33,955 nt of DNA from Subtercola vilae (GTDB lineage Bacteria > Actinomycetota > Actinomycetes > Actinomycetales > Microbacteriaceae). Shown in pieces: positions 1-7,112 of the stretch. Location of the stretch: positions 1 through 33,955 of the forward strand of contig NZ_QYRT01000041.1 of the NCBI RefSeq assembly GCF_004923255.1, written 5' to 3'. Every line of letters starts with the position of its first letter. Positions within the stretch are counted from its first letter, which is position 1. The notes beneath the pieces are model-generated. The model saw only the letters and a list, made by a program, of their open reading frames with translations. It had not been told where the DNA came from and made no database searches. A program made the position numbers and the translations under genes.

Positions 1-329
1 GAATGCCCGCCAGCCGCATGCAACCGACGAATCTCTGCCCAATCATCCAAAGTGATCACCTTCCATAGTGGTTGGTGGCCCTATATTCAGTTAGCAGAAC
101 TGGCCCTATCTTCAGTTGGCATCAACAACGGGGTCGTAGCCCAGGCGTAGCCCAGACCCCCTCCGGTCTATTAGCGATGCTTGCATTACTCTGCGCCGGC
201 AATAGTCTCTCCCTTGTGCCGTTTCCACGGACCAGAACAGCTACGCCAGCTGGGGTCTTGGTAGGAGTGGAACAGGATTGAGCGTTAAGTCCGTGGCGCC
301 AGTCTGAGCTTGGCTCGCTGACGGCGTTC
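1..329. other. Region without a convincing gene
   Basis: No open frame here has protein-like composition or a ribosome binding site. The one visible structure is a short direct repeat: about 21 bases at 76-96 recur at 101-121 with two changes. Since the neighbouring DNA is an array of toxin tips and immunity genes, this may be decayed tip sequence, but I see no recognisable core or hydrophobic hairpin to prove it. Confidence 0.4.
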
Positions 330-638
330 GTGAGTCGACCCCTACTAGACGGAACAAAACTAACAGTTCGACTAGAGACAAATTCGGAGGACCGGTCAGT
401 GGGAATCAAACTGTGTTTTTGGGGCGCGGCGGCCGGCGCCGTCCTGCTCGTGCTTGCGGTGCTGTACATCATCGCATCGAACCGGCTCGGTCTGGTGGCA
501 CCCGGCGCCACAGACCTGGGTTCTGGTATCGCGGCCGTGGCCTTCATCGTCGGGCTTGTTTGTGCTCTGATGGGTGTGTCTATCGGCGGCATACTGCTAG
601 CTCTGCGGGAAGTGGCGAACCGCAATAACGTTAGCTAG
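330..638 (+). CDS. Small two-helix membrane protein, putative orphan immunity protein
   Basis: This encodes a 102-residue protein starting at GTG. A polar N-terminus of about 25 residues is followed by two hydrophobic segments, roughly residues 28-50 and 65-90, separated by a short loop. No enzyme motif is visible. It has no recognisable toxin tip upstream, but it lies at the head of an array in which similar small membrane proteins follow RHS toxin tips. That position suggests an immunity protein whose toxin has been lost or lies outside the window. No Shine-Dalgarno sequence stands out, so the start is uncertain. The family is not recognised and the immunity role is inference from context. 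Confidence 0.55.
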   Translation: MSRPLLDGTKLTVRLETNSEDRSVGIKLCFWGAAAGAVLLVLAVLYIIASNRLGLVAPGATDLGSGIAAVAFIVGLVCALMGVSIGGILLALREVANRNNVS

Positions 639-689
639 GTTGCGCGGCCCGGTTCCAGAGATTGCCTACTGCGACGGGCAGACGGATGC

Positions 690-986
690 GTGCAAATGGC
701 GGCGAAGGGTATGACAAGGGTGCAAGGGTTTAATGCGGTAGGCGTCACAGCCTCATCGGTCATTTTTCTGATTGGTTTAGTTCTTTTCGGCATTTGGATG
801 AGGGGTCGCCCGGAGCGGAAGAGACGCGCCGAGGAAAAGAGACGCGCCGATGAAAAGCTGCTCTTCAAGCCATCCCCAGATCCTCGCAGCCTGCTCTTCT
901 TCATTCCGGTATGGGTGAATTTTTGCTTCGTTGGTGCCATTCTTCTTCTCGTAACGACCGGGTTGTCGAAGGGATTCGTGCTCTGA
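690..986 (+). CDS. Small two-helix membrane protein with a charged, duplicated loop
   Basis: This encodes a 98-residue protein with GTG as the likely start. Hydrophobic segments at about residues 20-36 and 69-91 flank a strongly charged loop. The loop contains a tandem duplication: RRAEEK is followed by RRADEK, encoded by two adjacent 18-base units at 819-854 that differ at one base. The protein lies between another small membrane protein and an RHS core fragment, and it has no toxin partner of its own. It is probably an orphan immunity protein. The family was not recognised. The highly charged loop would be cytoplasmic under the positive-inside rule. Confidence 0.55.
   Translation: MQMAAKGMTRVQGFNAVGVTASSVIFLIGLVLFGIWMRGRPERKRRAEEKRRADEKLLFKPSPDPRSLLFFIPVWVNFCFVGAILLLVTTGLSKGFVL
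819..854 (+). repeat. 18-bp in-frame tandem duplication
   Basis: Two adjacent 18-base units (819-836 and 837-854) differ at one position and encode a repeated six-residue charged block in the loop of the membrane protein at 690-986. The unit length is a multiple of three, so copy number can change without breaking the frame. Confidence 0.8.
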
Positions 987-1023
987 GTAGGGGGACCGTT
1001 CCCGTCAGAATCGTTATCTGGTT

Positions 1024-2298
1024 ATGCACATCGTGACCGGTGCTGATACCAGCAATGCCGGCTTCCTGGCCGGCCGGCTCGCGTACGACTCCCACGGCAA
1101 CACCACCACCCTCGCCGACCAGACCCTCAGCTACGACGTCGCGAACCGGCACATGAAAACCAGCCTCACCGCCGGCACCACCATCACCTACCAACGCGAC
1201 TTAAGCGACCGAGTCATTTCCCGCACAACGGTCGTTCCTGGAACTGGCACCGGAACTGGTACCTCGACCGTCTACTACCTCTACGCCGCCGGCGGCTCAC
1301 CTGTCATGGTGAAAGACGGTTCGACGAGCACGCTGAGCCGGATGTTGAGCCTGCCGGGAGGCGTCAATGTCACCATCTCTGCAACCGGGCCCCAAACCTG
1401 GTCGTATCCGAACATCCACGGCGACATCATCGTCACCGCCACCCAGGCCGGCATCCGGTCGGCGCTCTACCGCTACGACCCCTACGGCCAGCCCATCAGC
1501 CCCACCGGCATCATCGGCACCACCACCAGCGACAGCACCGTCCCCGACAACCTCCCCGGCACCGCCGACAACGCCTGGGTCGGCGCCAGCAGCAAACTCT
1601 ACGAACACCAAGGCAGCATCGCCACCATCGAAATTGGTGCCCGCCAATACGTCGCTGCGCTCGGGCGTTTCCTCAGCACCGACGCCGTCGAGGGCGGCAA
1701 CACCGACTCGTACACGTACCCCGGCGACCCGATCAACCACTTCGATTTTTCGGGCAACCGGCAAGACTCGGGCTCCGCGAGCGTGAACAAGGCCTACTAC
1801 AGCGACTTCCACAACGCGCAAACCGGCGGCGGAAGCAGCATCTATTTAAAGGGGTTCACTCCTAATGCTCGAGTAACGCTAAATTCGATTATCTCCACCA
1901 CGCTTCAGGCAGTGATGCCCTTCACCGGTCATACCGACTGGAATTTTTATGGCAAGGCGGAATCATCGATTTGGAACGCGATCTCATTGGTCGCCACAAT
2001 CGCCTCTTTTGTACCTGTCGCTGCTCCATTCGCGGCACCCATCGCATTTGGGGCGGGTAGCATAACGCTGATGATTGATTGTGGCCGCAGTCTGGACGGA
2101 AATAACGAATGGGTTGCGTGCGGCACGGACGCAGTCGCACTAGTGCCGGGGGTGGGGGGTGCGGCCCGCTTGTTCCGTGCCACAAGTGATGGGGAAAAAG
2201 CGCTTGATGCTTTCGCTGGCGACTGGGGCGCAATGGGAGGCGCTTCGTCGGCGACCTTTGGCCTAGCCAATTCCGATCTTCCCCATTACCAGCCGTAG
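1024..2298 (+). CDS. Orphan RHS core fragment with toxin tip 1
   Basis: This 424-residue frame lacks a signal peptide and the upstream RHS barrel. Residues 4 to about 247 match the last part of the full-length RHS protein at 17176-24114 almost residue for residue, including YDPYGQPIS, the GARQY...[13 protein letters not shown] core block and the terminal motif D241-F-S-G. RHS proteins normally end their conserved core with a DPxG-like cleavage motif, after which a variable toxin starts. The tip (about residues 250-424) has a long hydrophobic stretch at about 310-345, then a loop with a cysteine pair 14 residues apart (DCGRS...VACG), then a Gly/Val/Pro-rich segment. The putative immunity gene starts 9 bases later. 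The frame probably serves as a recombination cassette rather than a secreted protein. Its start has no good ribosome binding site. Confidence 0.8.
   Translation: MHIVTGADTSNAGFLAGRLAYDSHGNTTTLADQTLSYDVANRHMKTSLTAGTTITYQRDLSDRVISRTTVVPGTGTGTGTSTVYYLYAAGGSPVMVKDGSTSTLSRMLSLPGGVNVTISATGPQTWSYPNIHGDIIVTATQAGIRSALYRYDPYGQPISPTGIIGTTTSDSTVPDNLPGTADNAWVGASSKLYEHQGSIATIEIGARQYVAALGRFLSTDAVEGGNTDSYTYPGDPINHFDFSGNRQDSGSASVNKAYYSDFHNAQTGGGSSIYLKGFTPNARVTLNSIISTTLQAVMPFTGHTDWNFYGKAESSIWNAISLVATIASFVPVAAPFAAPIAFGAGSITLMIDCGRSLDGNNEWVACGTDAVALVPGVGGAARLFRATSDGEKALDAFAGDWGAMGGASSATFGLANSDLPHYQP
1801..1839 (+). repeat. Cassette-boundary repeat, copy 1
   Basis: A 39-base segment encoding [13 protein letters not shown] lies in tip 1, about 19 residues after the DFSG core motif. 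It matches 2962-3000 at 38 of 39 bases and is in frame in both places. Sequence after it is unrelated between the two tips, so it marks a junction where tips were exchanged. Confidence 0.85.
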
Positions 2299-2307
2299 GA
2301 ATCGGCA

Positions 2308-2820
2308 ATGAATCTAACCTACGTACGCGGTCGGTCCGCATTCGAGCTCCAGTCCTTAGCGCTGAAGTTGGGACGATATTTGGCCATTGGTATCGTCGTC
2401 GCGGTGATCCTGGCTTTCATTGATTTCGGGCAGCGCGGGCCCACGGGTATCGCGGCAATCATTGTTGGGCTGCCTTGTGCACTCAGCATTCCGCTTGTCT
2501 GGACGCCGCTGAAGCTAGTTGCAAACGTGCGAGAGATCTCGGAGGTGAAGAACGGTTACACCACGTTGCGTGACGCGCACCAAGATGTGCAAGAACTTGA
2601 ACCAGCTACGTTCCGACTGCTGCGCCAACCCGGGGAGCCGTATCTGTCCCCTGAACAACGGCACGATCGACTCTCGGGCGATGGATCTCAAATACCAGCT
2701 ATTGCTGTGGCAACTCGAAGCGGAAAGCCTGGGATCAGGCTTTCCGCTGGCGAACGGGTCGTGACAATTATTAGTGCCGTCTGTCTGACGATCGGGCTGG
2801 CAGCCAAGCTTCTGAGTTGA
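2308..2820 (+). CDS. Putative immunity protein for tip 1 (membrane protein with GYTTL motif)
   Basis: This encodes 170 residues from ATG, 9 bases after the tip 1 stop codon. Hydrophobic segments lie at about residues 22-42 and 46-64, followed by a polar region with the motif E-x-x-N-GYTTL and then a block rich in Glu, Pro and Arg. A final hydrophobic segment lies at about 150-168. I associate the GYTTL...PxT...R pattern with small membrane proteins of actinobacteria, but I cannot name a characterised family. Tight spacing after a toxin tip argues for cognate immunity. It differs in layout from the other three partners, which end in a soluble domain. Function is inferred from position. Confidence 0.65.
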   Translation: MNLTYVRGRSAFELQSLALKLGRYLAIGIVVAVILAFIDFGQRGPTGIAAIIVGLPCALSIPLVWTPLKLVANVREISEVKNGYTTLRDAHQDVQELEPATFRLLRQPGEPYLSPEQRHDRLSGDGSQIPAIAVATRSGKPGIRLSAGERVVTIISAVCLTIGLAAKLLS

Positions 2821-2916
2821 CGATCTGACGCAACAGACCACGACAATGAACTGGCCCGTCTAGGGGAAAATGATCGTTGATGGGTCTGTAACGCTAACGG
2901 CTGTGGCGCACTTTCG

Positions 2917-3426
2917 GTGGTGGTGTTAGTCGAGCAATGGCGGAGCAGCGCGAAGCTCGCTAGCGACTTCCACAACGCCCAAACCGGCGGCGGAAGCAGC
3001 CTCAACACCATGGGCACAGTCAGTACAGCCGCTCGAATGAGCGGTCTAAAGTACGCCGAAGCGGAGGCGAGTCAGCATTTGCATGCCTCACTCAAAACCA
3101 TTTCCGTCGATGCTGCTTGGGTTTCAGAAGTATTCAACCTTGGAAGCGCAGCATTAGGTTTCGTTGCCTTAGAATCGGCAGAAGTACCCCCTGTCGCTAT
3201 CGCGTTGGAAGCCACTTCCATCCTTCTAAACAAGGTCGGAACGGTGATCGGTTTGGTCGGTACAGCAGCAGGGTGCATGGATTCTTTCGACACTCTCTGC
3301 ATAACGGGTATCGGGATAAACGGATTCGGATTTCTAATCAGTGGAACGCCTGCTGGCCCAGTATTTTCCTCGCTTGTGGGCGGCGCGTTCCTCATCCCAC
3401 AGGGGTGGCCTCGATGGCAATGGTGA
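2917..3426 (+). CDS. Orphan toxin tip 2, core almost completely lost
   Basis: This frame encodes 169 residues if GTG at 2917 is used. The first 16 residues are not RHS-like, and the shared block [13 protein letters not shown] follows. The rest is a distinct tip. Hydrophobic segments lie at about residues 70-110 and 120-160, with a short loop between them holding two cysteines (GCMDSFDTLC). The core upstream of the shared block is missing, so the frame cannot be a complete RHS protein and is probably a displaced cassette. The putative immunity gene begins 17 bases after the stop. The hydrophobic nature suggests a membrane-acting toxin, but no known toxin family was recognised. Confidence 0.65.
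   Translation: MVVLVEQWRSSAKLASDFHNAQTGGGSSLNTMGTVSTAARMSGLKYAEAEASQHLHASLKTISVDAAWVSEVFNLGSAALGFVALESAEVPPVAIALEATSILLNKVGTVIGLVGTAAGCMDSFDTLCITGIGINGFGFLISGTPAGPVFSSLVGGAFLIPQGWPRWQW
2962..3000 (+). repeat. Cassette-boundary repeat, copy 2
   Basis: This is the second copy of the 39-base block at 1801-1839 and differs from it at one base. It is all that remains of an RHS junction upstream of tip 2. Confidence 0.85.
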
Positions 3427-3442
3427 ATCAGAGGATACGTCG

Positions 3443-4054
3443 ATGACTATGTACTGGTTGGCGCGCTTGGGAAGTGTGATCGGATGGGTAATCCTCATTG
3501 GATTGGCTGTTGTCATTCCAGCTGCCATTCTGGGGATGTACCCGTATCAAGGGCGCGATCTTTCAGAGACACCGATTGGGCTATCGGCGTCGGGGGTATT
3601 GATCTTTCTGGCATTTTTAGCTGGGATGGCATATCGCATACATGTTCGGGCAAGCGGACTTCGTTCGACTGTGCGGAAGGCTCGCTCGGCACCGGGATTT
3701 GTAACCAGATGCGACTCAATCTCTTACCGGCTGTTCGAGTCCAGATTGTCGTCAGGGCTCATGCGCTTCGGCGCCTTGGGAAATTTGAACGTCGTTGCTT
3801 CGGAAATCGGAATTGAATTTTGGTGGCCCCTTCGTCTCTCGTCGGAGCAGCGCCTGATTGTTCTCGAATGGCACGAAATCAGATCGGTGACGCGGAGTTC
3901 GCGTTATGGTCGGCAGCTCCTTCAGGTCGACCTCAAATCTTATGAAGATCGTATTGAGTTTCAAATATTGCGAGGAACTCTAAAGCCCGTCTCGATGCAA
4001 GCTGCACAGACAGTTGTTGATCATTTCAATCTAATGCGTCACAAAAATGGCTAA
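3443..4054 (+). CDS. Putative immunity protein for tip 2 (two helices plus PH-like domain)
   Basis: This encodes 203 residues. ATG at 3443 is chosen over the longer frame because AGAGGA at 3430-3435 is a good ribosome binding site and the tip 2 stop lies at 3424-3426. Two hydrophobic segments lie at about residues 8-32 and 44-64. A soluble C-terminal domain of about 130 residues follows, with alternating beta-like strands, a W at the end of an early strand (IEFWWPL), and a W-H-E-I segment. The order of strands and the final amphipathic helix resemble bacterial PH-like domains. The same layout recurs at 5127-5750 and 6199-6897, which suggests one immunity family. Function is inferred from gene order and shared architecture. 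Confidence 0.65.
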   Translation: MTMYWLARLGSVIGWVILIGLAVVIPAAILGMYPYQGRDLSETPIGLSASGVLIFLAFLAGMAYRIHVRASGLRSTVRKARSAPGFVTRCDSISYRLFESRLSSGLMRFGALGNLNVVASEIGIEFWWPLRLSSEQRLIVLEWHEIRSVTRSSRYGRQLLQVDLKSYEDRIEFQILRGTLKPVSMQAAQTVVDHFNLMRHKNG

Positions 4055-4057
4055 CCC

Positions 4058-5116
4058 TTGGTTGAACTCGGGGCGTTGCGGCGGCCACACCAAATCACGT
4101 ACCAACGCGATGCCACCGACCGAGTCATCTCGCGCACCACCGTCGGGCCCGGCAGCGGGCCGGGCACTGGCACCACCACCGTGTACTACCTCTACGCCGC
4201 CGGTGGTTCACCCGTCATGGTGAAAGACGGCACCACCGGCACGGTCAGCCGGATGCTCAGCCTCCCCGGCGGGGTGAGCATCACGATCCCCGCGACCGGG
4301 GATCAAACCTGGTCGTACCTGAACATCCACGGCGACATCGTCGTCACCGCCACCCAGGCCGGCATCCGGTCGGCGCTCTACCGCTACGACCCCTACGGCC
4401 AGCCCATCAGCCCCACCGGCGACAGCACCGTGCCCGACAACCTGCCCGGCACCGCAGACAACGCCTGGGTCGGCGCCAGCAGCAAACCCTACGAACACCA
4501 AGGCAGCATCGCCACCATCGAAATGGGTGCCCACCAATACGTCGCAGCTCTCGGCCGGTTCCTCAGCACCGACGCCGTCGAGGGCGGCAACACCAACTCA
4601 TACAACTACCCGGGCGACCCGATCAACCACTTCGACCTCACCGGCGACATGAGTCCCGACTCCTATGTTGCAAGCCTGGCCTACGGATTCAGCCCGAACG
4701 TGGGTGCCATTGCAACTCAACGTAGCGCCTACTACGGATATAGCTTTGCAAAGACGAGATTCGGATGGAGCCCATATCTGCCAAAGCCCACCCGCGTTCC
4801 CGATCAACTGCGACAGGTCGAATCAATAAAATCAGCAGCAGCTGTAGTCGGTTGGGCCAGCATCGGCGTCCAAGGTGTAGCGGTAGTGACCGCCGTTTGG
4901 GCGCCAGAAGTCTCGATACCCGCCGCACAAGCCGCGGTCGGTCTGGGATCTGTCGCAGTGGCTCTGGATTGCAGCGCCGGGGTGGGCCGATCCTGCCAGC
5001 TGGGATTGTTCCTTCTTGCATTCGGCGGTTTGGGTGGTGGCGTGGGCGTCGTTAGTGGAGAGTGGGTTTTCACCCTTGGAATACAACTATTCGGCTACCA
5101 ACTAGACAAGAAGTAG
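4058..5116 (+). CDS. Orphan RHS core fragment with toxin tip 3
   Basis: This 352-residue frame begins 4 bases after the previous gene. Core homology starts at about 4094, so the first dozen residues and the TTG start are doubtful. The core is almost identical at DNA level to cassette 1 over 1396-1509 versus 4309-4420. It lacks 18 bases that cassette 1 and the full-length gene have after the YGQPIS block. The core ends at D193-L-T-G. The tip (about 196-352) carries hydrophobic stretches at about 255-300 and 312-340, with the loop [10 protein letters not shown] between them and a charged C-terminus (DKK). The immunity candidate starts 10 bases after the stop. There is no secretion signal, so this is probably a silent cassette. 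Confidence 0.8.
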   Translation: MVELGALRRPHQITYQRDATDRVISRTTVGPGSGPGTGTTTVYYLYAAGGSPVMVKDGTTGTVSRMLSLPGGVSITIPATGDQTWSYLNIHGDIVVTATQAGIRSALYRYDPYGQPISPTGDSTVPDNLPGTADNAWVGASSKPYEHQGSIATIEMGAHQYVAALGRFLSTDAVEGGNTNSYNYPGDPINHFDLTGDMSPDSYVASLAYGFSPNVGAIATQRSAYYGYSFAKTRFGWSPYLPKPTRVPDQLRQVESIKSAAAVVGWASIGVQGVAVVTAVWAPEVSIPAAQAAVGLGSVAVALDCSAGVGRSCQLGLFLLAFGGLGGGVGVVSGEWVFTLGIQLFGYQLDKK

Positions 5117-5126
5117 AGCACCAGCC

Positions 5127-5750
5127 ATGAAAAGAATTGTTCAGATTGGTCGTGGGGTGGCGATCGGAGTACTACTGCTTGTGGGGGGCATCTTCCTGCA
5201 GATTCAACGGCTGCAACAGATGGGCAGCAGCCAGCTCGGGTCGCAGCTCCTGATTGGTGGCGTCGTGATCGCTGTCGTATTAGTCGTTTTCATTGTCGTC
5301 GTGAACCTTCTCGGAGCTGCGGCATTCCGACGCCAGCAAGAGCTCCGAACCCGATACCCGAATGCGTTTGTAACGACCGTGCGAAAGGACAGACCCCTCG
5401 AAGCCGCGTTGTACGAACTCACAGGCACGTCGCCGACAACCGGATACCATCTGACTCTCACTATCCATGATGGTGAACTAGCTCTCTGGGGAAAACTTAG
5501 TACCGACAGCCCAGCACTGACAATTCCGTCACACGACATCGTGGCGATCGGTGCAACCTCCGTTACAGTGAACTCGATCCCGTTCGCGGCGATCCAATTC
5601 ACGATCTCTCGATCAAGCGGCCTCATTCAGCTGCCGATGGTACCGGCACGGTCTACGAGTTCGTGGTTGGCACTCCGCCCGTTGGGTCGGAAAGGCGTCG
5701 ATAGGATGGTTGATAGCTTGTCAACACGATTTGGGCTGGCAGTCCGATAA
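5127..5750 (+). CDS. Putative immunity protein for tip 3 (two helices plus PH-like domain)
   Basis: This encodes 207 residues from ATG, 10 bases downstream of tip 3. Hydrophobic segments lie at about residues 9-25 and 40-64, followed by a basic stretch (FRRQQELRTRYP) that predicts a cytoplasmic C-terminus. The remaining 130 residues are beta-rich with the pattern LALWG...LTIPSHDIVAIG, and end in an amphipathic helix. The layout matches the proteins at 3443-4054 and 6199-6897, including the W after an early strand. The 3' end overlaps the next tip frame by about 40 bases in another frame. Immunity against tip 3 is inferred from adjacency. Confidence 0.65.
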   Translation: MKRIVQIGRGVAIGVLLLVGGIFLQIQRLQQMGSSQLGSQLLIGGVVIAVVLVVFIVVVNLLGAAAFRRQQELRTRYPNAFVTTVRKDRPLEAALYELTGTSPTTGYHLTLTIHDGELALWGKLSTDSPALTIPSHDIVAIGATSVTVNSIPFAAIQFTISRSSGLIQLPMVPARSTSSWLALRPLGRKGVDRMVDSLSTRFGLAVR

Positions 5751-6195
5751 CGGCGTGGCCCGGCTCGTTGGCTGGGACAGTACAAGCTTCAATGCAGTAG
5801 TTGCCTACAGCAAGTCAGGGTCTGCCACACTCGCCGTGTCACTCGAAACTGTCATATATTCGTGCAGCAGCCCCTTTCGGGGGTCGGTCGAGAATTCGGA
5901 GCTTGGCCTACGTTTAGCAACCGTCGCGATCATTGCCCAAGTTGCAGTTATGGTATTTTCACCGACTGCAGCAATTGCAGAACCGATCGCCATAACCGCG
6001 AATATTGCCTCAACACTTATTTCGTGCTCCATCAATGACATGAAAGCCTGCGGCATGGGAGTCTTTAGTTTCGGTTTCGGTTTCGGCTTCGGCTTCGGCT
6101 TCGGAAAAGCCGCGCAGATCATCGAGCGCAAGACGTTTGATTGGTCGCTACTCGGATTCGACGCCACCAACTACGCCACCTCGGTGGGGAACTGA
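5710..6195 (+). CDS. Orphan toxin tip 4 without RHS core, with a Phe-Gly repeat
   Basis: This frame has up to 161 residues and its first part overlaps the preceding gene, so the true boundary is unclear. No RHS core is left. A hydrophobic segment at about residues 70-105 is followed by the loop SCSINDMKAC, the same cysteine-pair design as tips 1-3. A segment of alternating Phe and Gly (FGFGFGFGFGFG) comes next and is encoded by hexamer repeats at 6069-6104. The C-terminus is polar. The candidate immunity gene starts 3 bases after the stop. It is probably a displaced tip not expressed on its own. Similarity to the other tips is architectural; I see little sequence identity. Confidence 0.6.
   Translation: MIACQHDLGWQSDNGVARLVGWDSTSFNAVVAYSKSGSATLAVSLETVIYSCSSPFRGSVENSELGLRLATVAIIAQVAVMVFSPTAAIAEPIAITANIASTLISCSINDMKACGMGVFSFGFGFGFGFGFGKAAQIIERKTFDWSLLGFDATNYATSVGN
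6069..6104 (+). repeat. Hexanucleotide repeat TTCGG(T/C), six units
   Basis: Six consecutive units of TTCGGT or TTCGGC lie within tip 4 and encode alternating Phe-Gly. Each unit adds two residues, so slippage would lengthen or shorten a membrane-like segment without a frameshift. Confidence 0.85.
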
Positions 6196-6198
6196 GCC

Positions 6199-6897
6199 AT
6201 GCGCAAAGAAGTAGAGCTGTTCGCCGTCGGTGACATTAAAACAGCTAATCGTGCGAAAAGCGTATCAACTCTCATCCTCGGAATGGTCTTCCTTCTTGCT
6301 CTTATCGCTGCTGAGGTTGTTCGCTTCCAGTTCAGCAGACAAAGCAGTGACCAAGTCATTCTCACTTGCATATTTGTAGGAATCCCTGTGCTCGTGGTCG
6401 GGATCGAGGCCGTCCTAGCCATCATGGCAATCAACGCCTGGATTCGTAATACCGAGCTATCGAAGCAATTCCCGGAACGTTCGATCTACACAATCCGAAA
6501 CGATGGTGCTCTGTCTCGCGCACTCGGGAAGGACGATGTTGGTTCACGAACAGACATGACGGGTGCACGCTTCAAATACTTCTTCTCACTCACCGTAAGT
6601 GAGACCTCGATATCAATCTGGGCTGGCGGTAAAAATCCGAGCCTTTTGCTAGAAATCTTGGCTGCAGACGTTCATCGGTGCGAGCTTGGGATGGTCTTCG
6701 TCCCGAACCGGCTACCGTATTCAGCCATGATCATCACCGCTGATATCGCCGGCAAGCTGTCAACCCTGCCTATCGTCGTCACGAAAGATGCAGTTCCCTT
6801 CGGCCCCCTACTGGCACGCGGCCGGGTAGGCACGATCGACATCATCAGTTCTATCAACGCCATCATCCCGAACAGGCGCGGGGCCGGCAGGGTCTGA
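6199..6897 (+). CDS. Putative immunity protein for tip 4 (two helices plus PH-like domain)
   Basis: This encodes 232 residues from ATG, 3 bases after the tip 4 stop, with GGTGGGG about 10 bases upstream as ribosome binding site. Hydrophobic segments lie at about residues 22-45 and 55-78. A soluble region follows that contains SISIWAGG, a segment equivalent to ELALWG of the 5127-5750 protein, and then several beta-like strands. The shared two-helix plus beta-domain plan makes this the third member of the same immunity-like family. It is the last gene of the array and faces the convergent Fic gene. Function is inferred. Confidence 0.65.
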   Translation: MRKEVELFAVGDIKTANRAKSVSTLILGMVFLLALIAAEVVRFQFSRQSSDQVILTCIFVGIPVLVVGIEAVLAIMAINAWIRNTELSKQFPERSIYTIRNDGALSRALGKDDVGSRTDMTGARFKYFFSLTVSETSISIWAGGKNPSLLLEILAADVHRCELGMVFVPNRLPYSAMIITADIAGKLSTLPIVVTKDAVPFGPLLARGRVGTIDIISSINAIIPNRRGAGRV

Positions 6898-7002
6898 TCA
6901 GTCAAAGATAGGCGAGGAGCCACCCGGGTGTGGAGTTGATCATTCCGTGGCGGTGTTCTGTGATCGCTTCGCGTCGCGATATAGAGCCGGGATCGTCTTG
7001 GA

Positions 7003-7025
7003 TCCCATGGGTTACGAGGCACCTA
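7003..7025. repeat. Dispersed GGTTACGAGGC motif, copy 1
   Basis: A CCCATGGG palindrome runs into GTTACGAGGCACC. Related sequences occur at 9811-9829, 12204-12225 and 12327-12350. It lies just before the defence island, in the 215-base gap between the toxin array and the Fic gene. Confidence 0.45.
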
Positions 7026-7112
7026 GGTTGCGAAACACTTGCAGCCTGCTTGCGGTCCGTAGAATCAAATGTTTCAGTCCAACAGAAGACATAAATCTGC
7101 GTCTGACGATCG

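Noticed and set aside
72-281. A 69-residue plus-strand frame before the first membrane protein
   Set aside because: It has no ribosome binding site, only one weak hydrophobic patch and no resemblance to tips or immunity proteins.
122-625. A 167-residue frame on the minus strand over the first membrane protein gene
   Set aside because: It has Ser/Arg/Pro-rich antisense composition with no domain, and it overlaps the more plausible plus-strand membrane protein.
1297-1821. Long frames opposite and alongside the RHS core fragments (for example 1297-1821 minus, 1367-1786 plus, 4208-4537 minus)
   Set aside because: They are Gly/Val- or Pro/Ser/Arg-rich shadows of the GC-rich core; the RHS frame is conserved in three copies and the shadows are not recognisable.
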